A program made the translations under genes and the position numbers. Shown piece by piece: positions 27,586 through 36,846 of a stretch of 64,000 nt of DNA. The notes under the pieces were generated by a model. It was not told where the DNA came from, did not search any database, and saw only the letters and a list, made by a program, of their open reading frames with translations. The DNA is from Pedobacter xixiisoli (lineage in GTDB: Bacteria; Bacteroidota; Bacteroidia; Sphingobacteriales; Sphingobacteriaceae): NCBI RefSeq assembly GCF_900215335.1, contig NZ_OCMT01000003.1:496001-560000 (forward strand), written 5' to 3'. Numbering within the stretch: the stretch's first letter is position 1; each line of letters starts with the position of its first letter.

Positions 27586-28173
27586 ATGAAAAATCTAAGA
27601 TTATCTCTTTTAGCAACGCTATTGGTTTTCGCTTCTTTATCAAGTGTAAAAGCACAAAAAGGAGTTTTATACGCAAAGTTTCCTGAAAGCTTCGAAGTAA
27701 CCGATCAGGTTTTTGAGCCAGGTTATAAAAAGAAATCGTTGGTATTCCCTACAGGTAAATGGTGGTTTTACGGAGGTTTGGTAGATAGTACGGGAAACGA
27801 TAGAGCCTCTAGCGGTAAGTATGCCGTAAGGTTGAATAAAAATAATACCGTACCCTGCTATTTGCAGATGAATTTTGACGTGAAGAATGGTGCCTCTAAA
27901 GTAATTGTGTGGTATAGTTCTTACGGCGCAAAAGCGGATAAATCAGCTACTTTCAGATTAGAATATTCTACTGATCAAGGTAAAACTTGGACTCAAACAG
28001 GAGAAGATATCGTCGCTAAAATTAAGAACAAACAAGGCGCAACATTCACTACCGATATTGCTGGTCCAGTTCGTTTCCGCATCCATAAACTAGCTTTAGG
28101 TAATGGCGATGAAGATCCAAATATTGCCAACGGCAGATTAAGTATAGACGATTTCGCCGTATATCAAAACTAA
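27586..28173 (+). CDS. Secreted anchor-J-like beta-sandwich protein
   Basis: This 195-residue protein has a signal peptide (ends VKAQ, about residue 23) and a single beta domain clearly related to residues 265-430 of the DUF5689 protein two genes upstream: FPESFEV, RASSGKYAVRLNKN, FRLEYSTDQGKTW, VRFRIHKL and LSIDDFAVYQN line up in the same order. It lacks a lipobox and a T9SS tail, so it is probably periplasmic or loosely secreted. A ligand-binding or adhesive role is likely, but no catalytic residue is visible. Confidence 0.75.
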   Translation: MKNLRLSLLATLLVFASLSSVKAQKGVLYAKFPESFEVTDQVFEPGYKKKSLVFPTGKWWFYGGLVDSTGNDRASSGKYAVRLNKNNTVPCYLQMNFDVKNGASKVIVWYSSYGAKADKSATFRLEYSTDQGKTWTQTGEDIVAKIKNKQGATFTTDIAGPVRFRIHKLALGNGDEDPNIANGRLSIDDFAVYQN

Positions 28174-28195
28174 GTTCACCCTTAACAAAATTGAG

Positions 28196-30739
28196 ATGAA
28201 AAGCTTTGGCCATTTACTCGCATTCATGCTGTTGTTATCATGGCAAGTCGTTGAAGCTGCCGATATCAAGGTAATGACTTACAACATCCATGCAGGAGTT
28301 CCACCTTCAAGTACTTCCCCAAATTTACTTGGAATAGCTGCGGTAATCAATGCCGCTTCGCCAGATTTGGTCGCTTTGCAAGAGGTAGATAAGAATACAA
28401 CTAGATCTGGTGGTGTAGATCAAGCGGCTTATTTGGCGACTGCTACTGGTATGAACTATTATTTTGCCAAAGCACTTAATTTTCAGGGCGGAGAATATGG
28501 CATTGCTATCCTTTCCAAATATCCGATTATAGAAACTTTCCGTTATGAATTGCCAATGGTAGATGGTGTTTCAGGTGAGCGACGGGTGTTGGCCATTGTC
28601 AAAGTATTGATTAACGGTCAGACGACTTGGTTTGGTAATACACATTTTGATATTGTAGAAGTACATAAACAGGTACAGGCAGCCAAAGCAGTAGAAATTG
28701 CACAAGGTATTACTGGTCCTTTTATTCTAGCGGGAGATTTTAACGTTCGACCTACGACCCAACCAATGGTGACGCTTAGAGAAGCTTTTAATCTGCCTTG
28801 TATTAATTGTCAATACACTGCGTCGTCAACTAATCCAACCCATGCCATTGATCATGTGATTTATAACGATCAGGTATTGCAAAATAGGTTTGTTTCAAAA
28901 TACGAAGTGATTAATCAGCCTACAGCTTCGGATCACTTGCCCGTAATGGCTACTTTCTCTGATAGATCCCCAGAAGTGTTGAGCTGGCAATTTGCAACGC
29001 CATCAACCAATGGAAGAGAAGCAAGCATAGATGCTACTTTTAAGGAAGTAGGCTTAAATACATCTACTTTGGTTAGAGGTAACGGCTTGCGCACCCAAAA
29101 TGATGGTGGTGCAAATATGGGTTTGGCTAATGGCTTTGTATCTGGAACTGGGATTCCGTCATCTACCGCTCTGGCGGACACGGCTATCGCTGTAGCTAAC
29201 GATATGTATTTCGGTTTTGATGTGTCTGTTAAAGAAGGATACGAACTTACGCTTAACCACATCAAATATAAAGTAAGAATTAGTGGAGGTGGAGCCAAAA
29301 CATGGTATTGGAAGTACAGTGTAGATGGTACCGCATTTCATAAAATAGCAGAACCCGAAATTTTAACCGCTGCTACTGTTGATGCAGGTGTATGGCAACC
29401 AGAAGTGAGCTTGGCTAATATCAATGCTTTGAAAAATATAGCACATGGCACTACCGTAAAATTCAGGTTGTATGTAAGTGGATCAAATACTACTTCTGGA
29501 ACCACGGCATTAGGCCGTTCTGCTACAGGTACTAGCGATGACCCAATATTGATGTTAGGTGGAACGATTGAAAATGTGGCTACTCCAACTAAAATTTTAA
29601 GCTGGAATTTTTTCAGCCCAGCAACTGCTGGAAACGAAACAAGCCTAACCTCTAGCTTTGCTAATGCGGGGTTAAATACTGCAACACTAAGCAGAGGTGC
29701 GGGTTTAAGAACGGTAACCAATGCAGGAGCAGACATTGCGATTGATAGAGGATTTTCTGCTGGCGCAACGGTTTCATCAAGTGCCAATTTAGCCGATACT
29801 ACAATCGCAAAAACCAACAATATGTATTTTGCCTTTAATTTAAATGTGAAATCGGGATACCGAGCTTGGTTAAGAAAGATAGCGTACAAAGTACGTATCA
29901 GCGCAGGCGGTTCAAAAACTTGGTATTGGACTTATAGCTTAAACGGAACTACTTTCCACAAAATTACAGACCCTGTAACTTTAACGGCTGCTACGGCGGG
30001 TGAGGGTGTGCTGATGCCAGAGGTTTCGTTAAAAGATATTCAAGTATTGCAAAATTTGGAGTCAAAAACGATTCATTTCCGGTTGTATGTAAGCGGGTCT
30101 AATGCCAGCACAGGAACAACTGCTATCGCTCGTTCTTCTAATGCTACCGACGATGCTTTGCAGATTTTTGGAGTAGTGGAAGATTTAGGTACAAACTTAG
30201 ATGTGCTTCCAGTTACCCTGTTAGATTTTAAAGCTCAAAGACAGAACGAAGGGGTGAAACTGAATTGGGAAACTGCTTCAGAAGTTAACAACGATTACTT
30301 TGAAATTCTTCGATACACAGACAATAAAAAATCCGCTGTTGCTTTAACTACTATTAAAGGTAGAAACCAAGCAGCCAACTACACTTATCATGATAAAAGT
30401 GCAGATTTTGGCAATAACTATTATCAGCTTAAACAGGTAGATTTTAATGGTGATGTCACACTTTCCAAGGTAGTGAGCGTCAATAACCAACTTTCAAAAA
30501 ATGATTTAAAGGTCTACATCAAAGAGAACCAAATCAGATTGGAGTTTTTATCGCCATTAAGTACAACTGCCAATGTAGCACTGTTTAATATCAGTGGTCA
30601 AAAACAACTGAACCAAAATATCAATTTACTAGAAGGAGTAAATAGTATTTCCATTGCACAGCCTTCAGTAAAAGGTATTTACATCATTTCCTTAACCATT
30701 CAAGGGAAAAATACCGCACAAAAAATCAACATACCCTAA
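28196..30739 (+). CDS. T9SS-secreted endonuclease/exonuclease/phosphatase-fold phosphodiesterase with tandem modules
   Basis: After a signal peptide (1-21) comes a complete EEP domain (about 22-258) with each catalytic element present: MTYNIHAG, LQEVD, NTHFD, GDFNVRP, IDHVI and SDHLPV. This fold includes sphingomyelinases, inositol-phosphate phosphatases and nucleases. Two tandem copies of the locus module follow (about 260-461 and 464-663; both start with LSW-F and contain KVRISxGGxKTWYW), then a linker beta domain (LPVTLLDFKAQ) and a type A T9SS sorting tail (KGIYIISLTIQGKNTAQK). It is thus a surface or extracellular enzyme. With GDPD and GlpT-type genes downstream, a phosphodiester lipid or polymer is the likely substrate; nuclease activity is the main alternative. 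Confidence 0.85.
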   Translation: MKSFGHLLAFMLLLSWQVVEAADIKVMTYNIHAGVPPSSTSPNLLGIAAVINAASPDLVALQEVDKNTTRSGGVDQAAYLATATGMNYYFAKALNFQGGEYGIAILSKYPIIETFRYELPMVDGVSGERRVLAIVKVLINGQTTWFGNTHFDIVEVHKQVQAAKAVEIAQGITGPFILAGDFNVRPTTQPMVTLREAFNLPCINCQYTASSTNPTHAIDHVIYNDQVLQNRFVSKYEVINQPTASDHLPVMATFSDRSPEVLSWQFATPSTNGREASIDATFKEVGLNTSTLVRGNGLRTQNDGGANMGLANGFVSGTGIPSSTALADTAIAVANDMYFGFDVSVKEGYELTLNHIKYKVRISGGGAKTWYWKYSVDGTAFHKIAEPEILTAATVDAGVWQPEVSLANINALKNIAHGTTVKFRLYVSGSNTTSGTTALGRSATGTSDDPILMLGGTIENVATPTKILSWNFFSPATAGNETSLTSSFANAGLNTATLSRGAGLRTVTNAGADIAIDRGFSAGATVSSSANLADTTIAKTNNMYFAFNLNVKSGYRAWLRKIAYKVRISAGGSKTWYWTYSLNGTTFHKITDPVTLTAATAGEGVLMPEVSLKDIQVLQNLESKTIHFRLYVSGSNASTGTTAIARSSNATDDALQIFGVVEDLGTNLDVLPVTLLDFKAQRQNEGVKLNWETASEVNNDYFEILRYTDNKKSAVALTTIKGRNQAANYTYHDKSADFGNNYYQLKQVDFNGDVTLSKVVSVNNQLSKNDLKVYIKENQIRLEFLSPLSTTANVALFNISGQKQLNQNINLLEGVNSISIAQPSVKGIYIISLTIQGKNTAQKINIP

Positions 30740-30763
30740 CCAAAATTTTAAATACTTAACCAA

Positions 30764-31594
30764 ATGAACAGATTTTTTTTAACACTCGTTTTTAGTGCTT
30801 TTTTAGCGTTTGCACAAGCGCAGCAAGTTAGATTGGCAACTTTCAATATTCGTGTAGATGTAGCTAAAGATGCTCCCGCTAATATGTGGAGAGATAGAGC
30901 TGCAATGGTAAACAGTCTTATTTCTTTCCATAATTTTGATGTTTTTGGCGTACAAGAAGCACAGCCTAATCAATTGGCAGATATGGAAAGAGGTTTGCCT
31001 AACTATACTTTAGTAGCCGATGCTAAGCATAATGGTCTAAATTCATCAGCTATATTTTTCAAAACGGCTGTTTACGATTTAGTAAAAAGCGGAAGTTTTT
31101 GGCTAGCTCCCAATCCGAAAGACGATAAAAAGGCTTGGGACGCAAAATATCCAAGAGGTTGCACTTGGATAGGTTTAAAGGATAAAAAAACAGGCAAAGT
31201 GTTTTACTATTTCAACACACATTTAGATCACGTTGGGATAGAAGCTAGAAAACACAGCGTACAAATCATCAATACTCAAATCAAGGAAATTGCAGGTGAA
31301 AATCCAGCGGCAATTTGTGGCGATTTTAACTTTAATCAACACGATGAAAACTACAAGAGCATTCAACAAACTGCCGTACTAACAGATTCGTTTTTGCTAT
31401 CTCCAATTAAATACACCCCTAATGGTACTTTTAATGGTTTCAACATCACTCGTAGTTCTGAAGAAAGAATCGACCATATCTTCGTTACTAAGCAAATCAA
31501 GGTAGAACGTTATGGGATTTTAACAGATTGTTTTAGTGGTAAATATCCTTCAGACCATTTTCCGGTAATGATAGATGTAACCTTTAAGAAATAG
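30764..31594 (+). CDS. Exported endonuclease/exonuclease/phosphatase family protein
   Basis: A compact 276-residue EEP enzyme with a signal peptide (ends AFAQAQ, about 19). The metal and catalytic elements are present: ATFNIRVD, GVQEAQ, NTHLDH, GDFNFNQ, RIDHIFV and SDHFPV. It has no extra domains, unlike the neighbouring 847-residue EEP, so it may act in the periplasm on products imported by SusCD. It lies 24 bases after that gene and 6 bases before the GDPD gene. The exact substrate is not readable from sequence. Confidence 0.88.
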   Translation: MNRFFLTLVFSAFLAFAQAQQVRLATFNIRVDVAKDAPANMWRDRAAMVNSLISFHNFDVFGVQEAQPNQLADMERGLPNYTLVADAKHNGLNSSAIFFKTAVYDLVKSGSFWLAPNPKDDKKAWDAKYPRGCTWIGLKDKKTGKVFYYFNTHLDHVGIEARKHSVQIINTQIKEIAGENPAAICGDFNFNQHDENYKSIQQTAVLTDSFLLSPIKYTPNGTFNGFNITRSSEERIDHIFVTKQIKVERYGILTDCFSGKYPSDHFPVMIDVTFKK

Positions 31595-31600
31595 AAGCAG

Positions 31601-32515
31601 ATGAGAATGACAAAATCAACACTTGCATTTGCTCTTTTTTACTTCATTGCGGTTTTTGCATCAGCGCAAAGTAACCAACTGCAAGAAATTACCAAATCGC
31701 TTTACAACCCAGCAGGGAAGGAGGTTTTGGTGGTAGTACATCGTGGCGATTGGAGAAATGCGCCCGAAAATTCAATCAAAGCCATTGAAAATACCATCAA
31801 ACTGGGAGCAGATATGGTAGAGATTGATATCCAGAAAACAAAGGATGACCAGCTCATTTTAATGCACGATAAAACCTTAAACAGAACTACTACAGGCAAA
31901 GGTAATGTTGCGGATTTCACGTTAGAAGATATCAAAAAGTTATACCTAAAAAGTGGGATAGGGATAGAAACGCATCACAAAATTCCAACCTTGGAAGAAG
32001 CTATGCTGGTAACCAAGGGCAAGATTTTAGTAAATATCGATAAAGGTTACAATCACTTTGATGAGGTTTATAAAATTTTAGAACGCACTGGAACTTTAAA
32101 GCAGACTGTAGTAAAAAGCGGTAGCGACTATTCCAAAATTATTTCCGAAAAAGGAGAAGCTTTTTTGAAACAGGTAATTTTTATGCCAGTAGTAAATTTG
32201 GATAAACCTGTAGCGACTGCCGTAATTAAGGAATATACTCAAAAACTGAAACCTGTAGCTTTCGAATTGGTATTCAACTCAGATACTTCTAAAATCATCA
32301 ATCAGTTTAACGAAATTAAGAAAAATGGCTCGAGAGTTTGGGTCAATACCTTATGGCCAAGTTTAAATGCTGGTCATCACGATGATTTGGCTGTAGACGA
32401 GGGTAATCTTAAAGATAGTTGGGACTGGATTATCGCAAAAGGTGTCAATATCATTCAAACAGACCGACCTGCAGAACTGCTCAACTACCTAAGAAAAAAG
32501 AAATTACATCGTTAA
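31601..32515 (+). CDS. Exported glycerophosphodiester phosphodiesterase
   Basis: GDPDs hydrolyse glycerophosphodiesters to sn-glycerol 3-phosphate and an alcohol. The 304 residues have a signal peptide (about 1-23, ends FASAQ), then the TIM-barrel signatures HRGDWRNAPENS (catalytic His, and Glu in the PEN motif), ADMVEIDIQ and LMHDKTLNRTTTGKG (second catalytic His). The mature enzyme is predicted periplasmic. The start could be the first ATG (31601) or the third codon (31607). A G3P-type transporter follows after 18 bases, which makes a hydrolyse-then-import pathway plausible. Confidence 0.93.
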   Translation: MRMTKSTLAFALFYFIAVFASAQSNQLQEITKSLYNPAGKEVLVVVHRGDWRNAPENSIKAIENTIKLGADMVEIDIQKTKDDQLILMHDKTLNRTTTGKGNVADFTLEDIKKLYLKSGIGIETHHKIPTLEEAMLVTKGKILVNIDKGYNHFDEVYKILERTGTLKQTVVKSGSDYSKIISEKGEAFLKQVIFMPVVNLDKPVATAVIKEYTQKLKPVAFELVFNSDTSKIINQFNEIKKNGSRVWVNTLWPSLNAGHHDDLAVDEGNLKDSWDWIIAKGVNIIQTDRPAELLNYLRKKKLHR

Positions 32516-32533
32516 TCTTTACTAACTAAATAG

Positions 32534-33856
32534 ATGATTAATTTTTTGAAGAGAGATGTTTTTTTGCCTGAAACTTTAACCGAGGAACAGCAAAAAAAAC
32601 AATATGCTAGAATTAAATGGTACGTTTTCCTATCAGCAACCATCGGTTATGGACTGTATTATGTTTGTAGGTTGTGCATAAACGTAATTAAAACCCCATT
32701 AATTAAAGAAGGCATTTTAACCGAAACTGAACTTGGAGTTATTGGTTCCTGCCTATTTTTCAGCTACGCTTTTGGCAAGTTCGTCAATGGCTTTGTTGCT
32801 GATAGGGTAAACATCAGAAAATTCATGTCCTTAGGCTTGTTTTTTTCTGCACTAATTTGTTTTGCTTTGGGTTTTACCACTTCATTTATCGGTTTTGCCA
32901 TTTTATGGACTTTTAATGGATGGTTCCAAAGCATGGGCTCTACGCCCAGCGTAATTGCACTTACTCGTTGGTTCAAACCGTCAGAAAGAGGGAGTTTTTA
33001 CGGATTTTGGAGTGCTAGCCACAACATTGGCGAAAGCATCACTTTTATTGTAATTGCTTTCATCGTTACTGCTGCGGGTTGGCAGTGGGGCTTTTGGGGA
33101 GCAGGTTTATTCGGTGTGGTTGGAGCAATTATCATCTACTCATTTTTATTTGATAGCCCCGAAAGCAAAGGTCTTTTTGTGCTTAAAAATCAGGCTATTG
33201 TAGCAGATGTGGAGAAAACTTCGGTGTCTAAACAACAGTTAGATGTACTGAAAACGCCAGCCATTTGGGTATTGGCATTTTCCAGTTCGTTCATGTACAT
33301 CAGCAGGTATGCGGTAAATAGTTGGGGAATTTTCTTCCTCGAAAACGATAAAGGTTTCACTGTAGTAGAAGCAAGTTCCATTGTATCGGTAAGCTCCATT
33401 TGCGGAATTTTAGGAACGGTTTCTTCTGGTGTAGTATCCGATAAGTTTTTTAAAGGAAAGAGAAATTTTCCAAACTTGATTTTTGGAGTGTTGAATGCGC
33501 TTTCCATAGGCATTTTTTTAAACACACCTAAAGAACAAACTTGGTTGCTCATCGTGAGTATGGTGATATTTGGTATTTCTATAGGTGCATTAATTTGTTT
33601 GTTGGGTGGCTTAATGGCAGTAGAAATAGCACCAAAAAATGCAGTCGGTGCAGCAATGGGCGTAGTAGGCGTAGCTAGTTACATTGGTGCTGGTTTGCAA
33701 GATATTGTAAGTGGGTATTTAATTGAAAATGCCAAAACCGTTACCAATGGCGTAGTGGTTTATGATTTTACTATTCCATCTCTGTTCTGGATAGGAGCTG
33801 CGGTGTTGTCGTTTGTATTGGCAACTTTCATTTGGAACGCAAAGCGAAAAGAATAA
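32534..33856 (+). CDS. Organophosphate:phosphate antiporter of the GlpT/UhpT type (MFS)
   Basis: A 440-residue, 12-span inner-membrane carrier of the MFS OPA family. YGLYYVCRLCINV carries the conserved Arg of helix 1 that binds phosphate, LFFSYAFGKFVNGFVADR is the MFS loop motif, and FNGWFQSMGSTPS matches the OPA signature of GlpT. These carriers exchange glycerol 3-phosphate or sugar phosphates for inorganic phosphate. Its position directly after the GDPD gene points to glycerol 3-phosphate as the cargo, which is inference. It is the last gene of the operon. Confidence 0.9.
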   Translation: MINFLKRDVFLPETLTEEQQKKQYARIKWYVFLSATIGYGLYYVCRLCINVIKTPLIKEGILTETELGVIGSCLFFSYAFGKFVNGFVADRVNIRKFMSLGLFFSALICFALGFTTSFIGFAILWTFNGWFQSMGSTPSVIALTRWFKPSERGSFYGFWSASHNIGESITFIVIAFIVTAAGWQWGFWGAGLFGVVGAIIIYSFLFDSPESKGLFVLKNQAIVADVEKTSVSKQQLDVLKTPAIWVLAFSSSFMYISRYAVNSWGIFFLENDKGFTVVEASSIVSVSSICGILGTVSSGVVSDKFFKGKRNFPNLIFGVLNALSIGIFLNTPKEQTWLLIVSMVIFGISIGALICLLGGLMAVEIAPKNAVGAAMGVVGVASYIGAGLQDIVSGYLIENAKTVTNGVVVYDFTIPSLFWIGAAVLSFVLATFIWNAKRKE

Positions 33857-33873
33857 GTAGTTGAAAATAAGTG

Positions 33874-33927
33874 AAATGTGATGGTTTTTGGAAAATATTT
33901 TTCTTAAAGCTGTCACATTTTGTTTTT
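33874..33927 (+). terminator. Weak terminator-like hairpin after the antiporter gene
   Basis: AAATGTGA (33874-33881) and TCACATTT (33913-33920) pair across a 31-base loop and are followed by TGTTTTTC. The long loop makes this weak; it could partly separate the operon from the receptor gene that follows. Confidence 0.3.
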
Positions 33928-33988
33928 CATTGCGTCTATTGTTTTGTGGGTTAATTCAGCACCTGCGTAAAAACCAAAACAACATCAA

Positions 33989-36799
33989 ATGAAAAAGAAG
34001 CTATTTATTATAATCTTCTGCCTTTTAACTACGAAAGTCTTCGCACAAAACCTGCGTCTTAGCGGAAAAGTACAAGCTGCTCATACTAACGAAGCCATTG
34101 GTTACGCAGCAGTTTTGTTAACAGAGCAGGCCGATTCTACAAAAAGAAGTGGCGCTTTAACTAGCGTAAACGGAGAATTTTCTTTGAAGGATTTAAAAAA
34201 TGGAAAATACATCCTTAAGATATCAGCGTTAGGTTATAAAACGTTGGCAAAACCCATCGAAATTACCACTGCTAATCTCGATTTAGGTACATTGAAAATG
34301 GAAGAAGATGCCCTTGCACTAAAGGAAGTTAGCGTTACCGGCCAGCAAGCAAACGTTAAAATTAAACCTGATACCATCGAGTACAACGCTACCGCCTTTA
34401 AAACACAACCTAACGCTGCGGTAGAAGAATTATTAAAGAAATTGCCAGGTGTTGAAATAGATAGAGATGGCAATATTTTGGTGCAGGGACAAAAAGTAAC
34501 CCGACTCACGGTAGACGGGAAGGACTTTTTTGGAACAGATCCTAAAACTGCTACTAAAAACTTACCAGCTGATGCCATTGCCAAAGTGCAAGTGGTGGAT
34601 AGCAAAACCCTAGAAGCTAAAGCAACAGGTATAGATGATGGACAACGTGAGAAGGTTCTAAACCTGACCATCAAAGAAGATAAAAAACGCGGTTGGTTTG
34701 GGAATGCCAATCTTTATGGTGGAACTACAGACAAATACAACAGTTACCTCAGCGCCAATCATTTCAACAAAAACTTGCAATTTGCCTTACTTGGTATGAG
34801 CAATAATGTAACCAATGCAAGTTTCCAGTTCGAAGATTTAAATAGTTTTACTGGTGGAAATATTGGGAACATTTTTGCTCCGCCAGCAGGAGGTAGTTTT
34901 TCGATCAATGTAAACAATGGTCGTACAACCATTGGTGGTTCTGGTGTATTTGATAACAGTGCCATCGGCGAAGTAACCACACACAGTGGTGGTGTAAATT
35001 ACAGTAACAGCTGGGGTGCAAATAATAAGTTGGCTATCAGTAGTAGCTATTTCACTTATTTCTCCAAAGGTATCGGGAACAGGTTATCAAACATTCAAGA
35101 CTTTAACCAAAACGATGTATTGAGAACGGAAGAAAATTCCATCAGAAATTCAGATAACCAAGCCCATCGTTTCAATTTTAAGGCAGAATATCATCCAGAT
35201 TCGTTAACGGATATTACTTTCCGCCCTAATATTATCCTCAACTATTCTAGAAATATCAATGATAGAAATTTCAATTCAAAATTCGATAATGCCGGGAAAA
35301 GCAACGACGGCAATCAATATTTCAATCAGAAGAATGTTACACCTTCACTATTTGGAGAGTTTGTTGCTCTACGTCGTTTAAAAAACGGTTCTGTTTCATT
35401 AAGGTTAAATGGCACACAGAATACTTATAATTCGAATTGGCTCAATCAATCTCTAATTAACAAATACGAAAATGGAGCTACGATAATAGAAAAGATTAAT
35501 CAGCAAGCAGAGCAAGAAAATCTAGCTAAAACTTATACCGTTGGATTAAACTACATGCGCCAGCTCAATAAAAAATGGAGTGCAAATGTGGGATACCAAT
35601 ACAATCAAAGTAACATAGATGCAGAACAGCTCACTTTAGATTACAATAACCTTACTGATAGATATGAAGTTGTAGTGCCCAATTTCTCTAACAGAATCGA
35701 TAACAAAAATTGGTCGCAAAGTGCGAGATTTGGTTTTATTCACACCCGCACCCAATGGACTTACAATTTTGGCTTTGGTCTGCAAGAAACGGGGTTGGAT
35801 GCAGCAACTTTTACGAGCATGGGTGTAAATACGAACAATTTAGATAGGAAGTATTACAATATTCTACCTCGATTATCCATCAATTTTAAAAATAAAGCCA
35901 ACCATACCATACAGTTAAATTACAACTCGAATGTAAATCTCCCTTCGGTAAATGATTTGCAGCCAGTGCAAAATAACAACAATCCGTTGTATCAGAGAGT
36001 AGGTAATCCAGATTTGGAGGCCACTAAAAATCACCGTATGGCTATTAACTTTAATACTTTCAGTGCAGATAATAATAGGTATTGGAATGGCTATTTCTTA
36101 GTGAACTACGCAATTGATGACATTGGCAACAGCGTAAAGTTTACCAACGGAGTTCAAAATGTGCAACCAGTAAACGTAGATGGTAATTATTTCATAAGAA
36201 CGGGTACTTTTTTTGGTCAGCCCACAAAAATTAAAGGTTTAAGAATGGGTTATGGGCTTAATTTATTTATGTCGCATACGTCTTCATTTATTAACGACGA
36301 AAAAAATGCAACCAATAGATACAGTGCAGGTCCTAGTACTAATTTTAGCTATGATATTGATGATAAGTTGAATGTAGGGATTTATTTGGGTGTGCAATAC
36401 AGTAAGGTAAATAATTCTCAGCCAGCGGCGATAGATAATAAATATTTCAGTTTTTATAACAATGCAACTGTAAGCTGGGAGTTCGTGAAAAACATGCGCA
36501 TCACTACCGAATTACAACATAATGGTACCGCAGGCAGAGCCGATGGCTTTAATAACAACGTTTTTCTTTTAAATGTTGGCTTAGAGCAATATATGATGAA
36601 GCGTAGAATTACTTTAGCCATTAAAGGTTTCGATGTACTGAACCAAAACACCAATATAGATAGATTGGTAAATGCAAGTAGGATGGAAGATATTCGTTAC
36701 AATACTATCAATCGCTATTTCTATATGTCGCTAAATTATAAAATCAGCAAAGCTGGAGCAACAAATACGAGGTCAAACCCTAGAAATACAGTTGGATAA
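33989..36799 (+). CDS. Outer-membrane beta-barrel receptor (CarboxypepD_reg, plug, OMP_b-brl_3)
   Basis: The 936 residues start with a signal peptide (about 1-20, VFAQ), a CarboxypepD_reg-like domain (about 22-108), a plug-like segment (about 120-215, IKPDTIEYNATAFKTQPNAAVEELLKKLPG) and a long barrel (about 225-915). This is the PF14905-type TonB-dependent family, which has no partner SusD. The final residues are a polar extension rather than the usual aromatic end. It lies 132 bases after the antiporter, so whether it belongs to the phosphodiester operon is uncertain. The ligand is unknown. Confidence 0.85.
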   Translation: MKKKLFIIIFCLLTTKVFAQNLRLSGKVQAAHTNEAIGYAAVLLTEQADSTKRSGALTSVNGEFSLKDLKNGKYILKISALGYKTLAKPIEITTANLDLGTLKMEEDALALKEVSVTGQQANVKIKPDTIEYNATAFKTQPNAAVEELLKKLPGVEIDRDGNILVQGQKVTRLTVDGKDFFGTDPKTATKNLPADAIAKVQVVDSKTLEAKATGIDDGQREKVLNLTIKEDKKRGWFGNANLYGGTTDKYNSYLSANHFNKNLQFALLGMSNNVTNASFQFEDLNSFTGGNIGNIFAPPAGGSFSINVNNGRTTIGGSGVFDNSAIGEVTTHSGGVNYSNSWGANNKLAISSSYFTYFSKGIGNRLSNIQDFNQNDVLRTEENSIRNSDNQAHRFNFKAEYHPDSLTDITFRPNIILNYSRNINDRNFNSKFDNAGKSNDGNQYFNQKNVTPSLFGEFVALRRLKNGSVSLRLNGTQNTYNSNWLNQSLINKYENGATIIEKINQQAEQENLAKTYTVGLNYMRQLNKKWSANVGYQYNQSNIDAEQLTLDYNNLTDRYEVVVPNFSNRIDNKNWSQSARFGFIHTRTQWTYNFGFGLQETGLDAATFTSMGVNTNNLDRKYYNILPRLSINFKNKANHTIQLNYNSNVNLPSVNDLQPVQNNNNPLYQRVGNPDLEATKNHRMAINFNTFSADNNRYWNGYFLVNYAIDDIGNSVKFTNGVQNVQPVNVDGNYFIRTGTFFGQPTKIKGLRMGYGLNLFMSHTSSFINDEKNATNRYSAGPSTNFSYDIDDKLNVGIYLGVQYSKVNNSQPAAIDNKYFSFYNNATVSWEFVKNMRITTELQHNGTAGRADGFNNNVFLLNVGLEQYMMKRRITLAIKGFDVLNQNTNIDRLVNASRMEDIRYNTINRYFYMSLNYKISKAGATNTRSNPRNTVG

Positions 36800-36813
36800 C
36801 GATAAGGTTCAGC

Positions 36814-36846
36814 AAGAGTAAGTGTTTTACTTTCTTACTCCTTTTT
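36814..36846 (+). terminator. Terminator of the barrel receptor gene
   Basis: GAGTAAG (36816-36822) and CTTACTC (36834-36840) form a stem with an 11-base loop, followed by CTTTTT. It lies 17 bases after the stop. Confidence 0.7.

Noticed and set aside
28196..31594. Reading the two EEP enzymes as DNA nucleases of a natural-competence or DNA-scavenging locus
   Set aside because: The motifs alone allow it, but the GDPD and organophosphate antiporter directly downstream fit phosphodiester lipids or polymers better. Kept as the main alternative.
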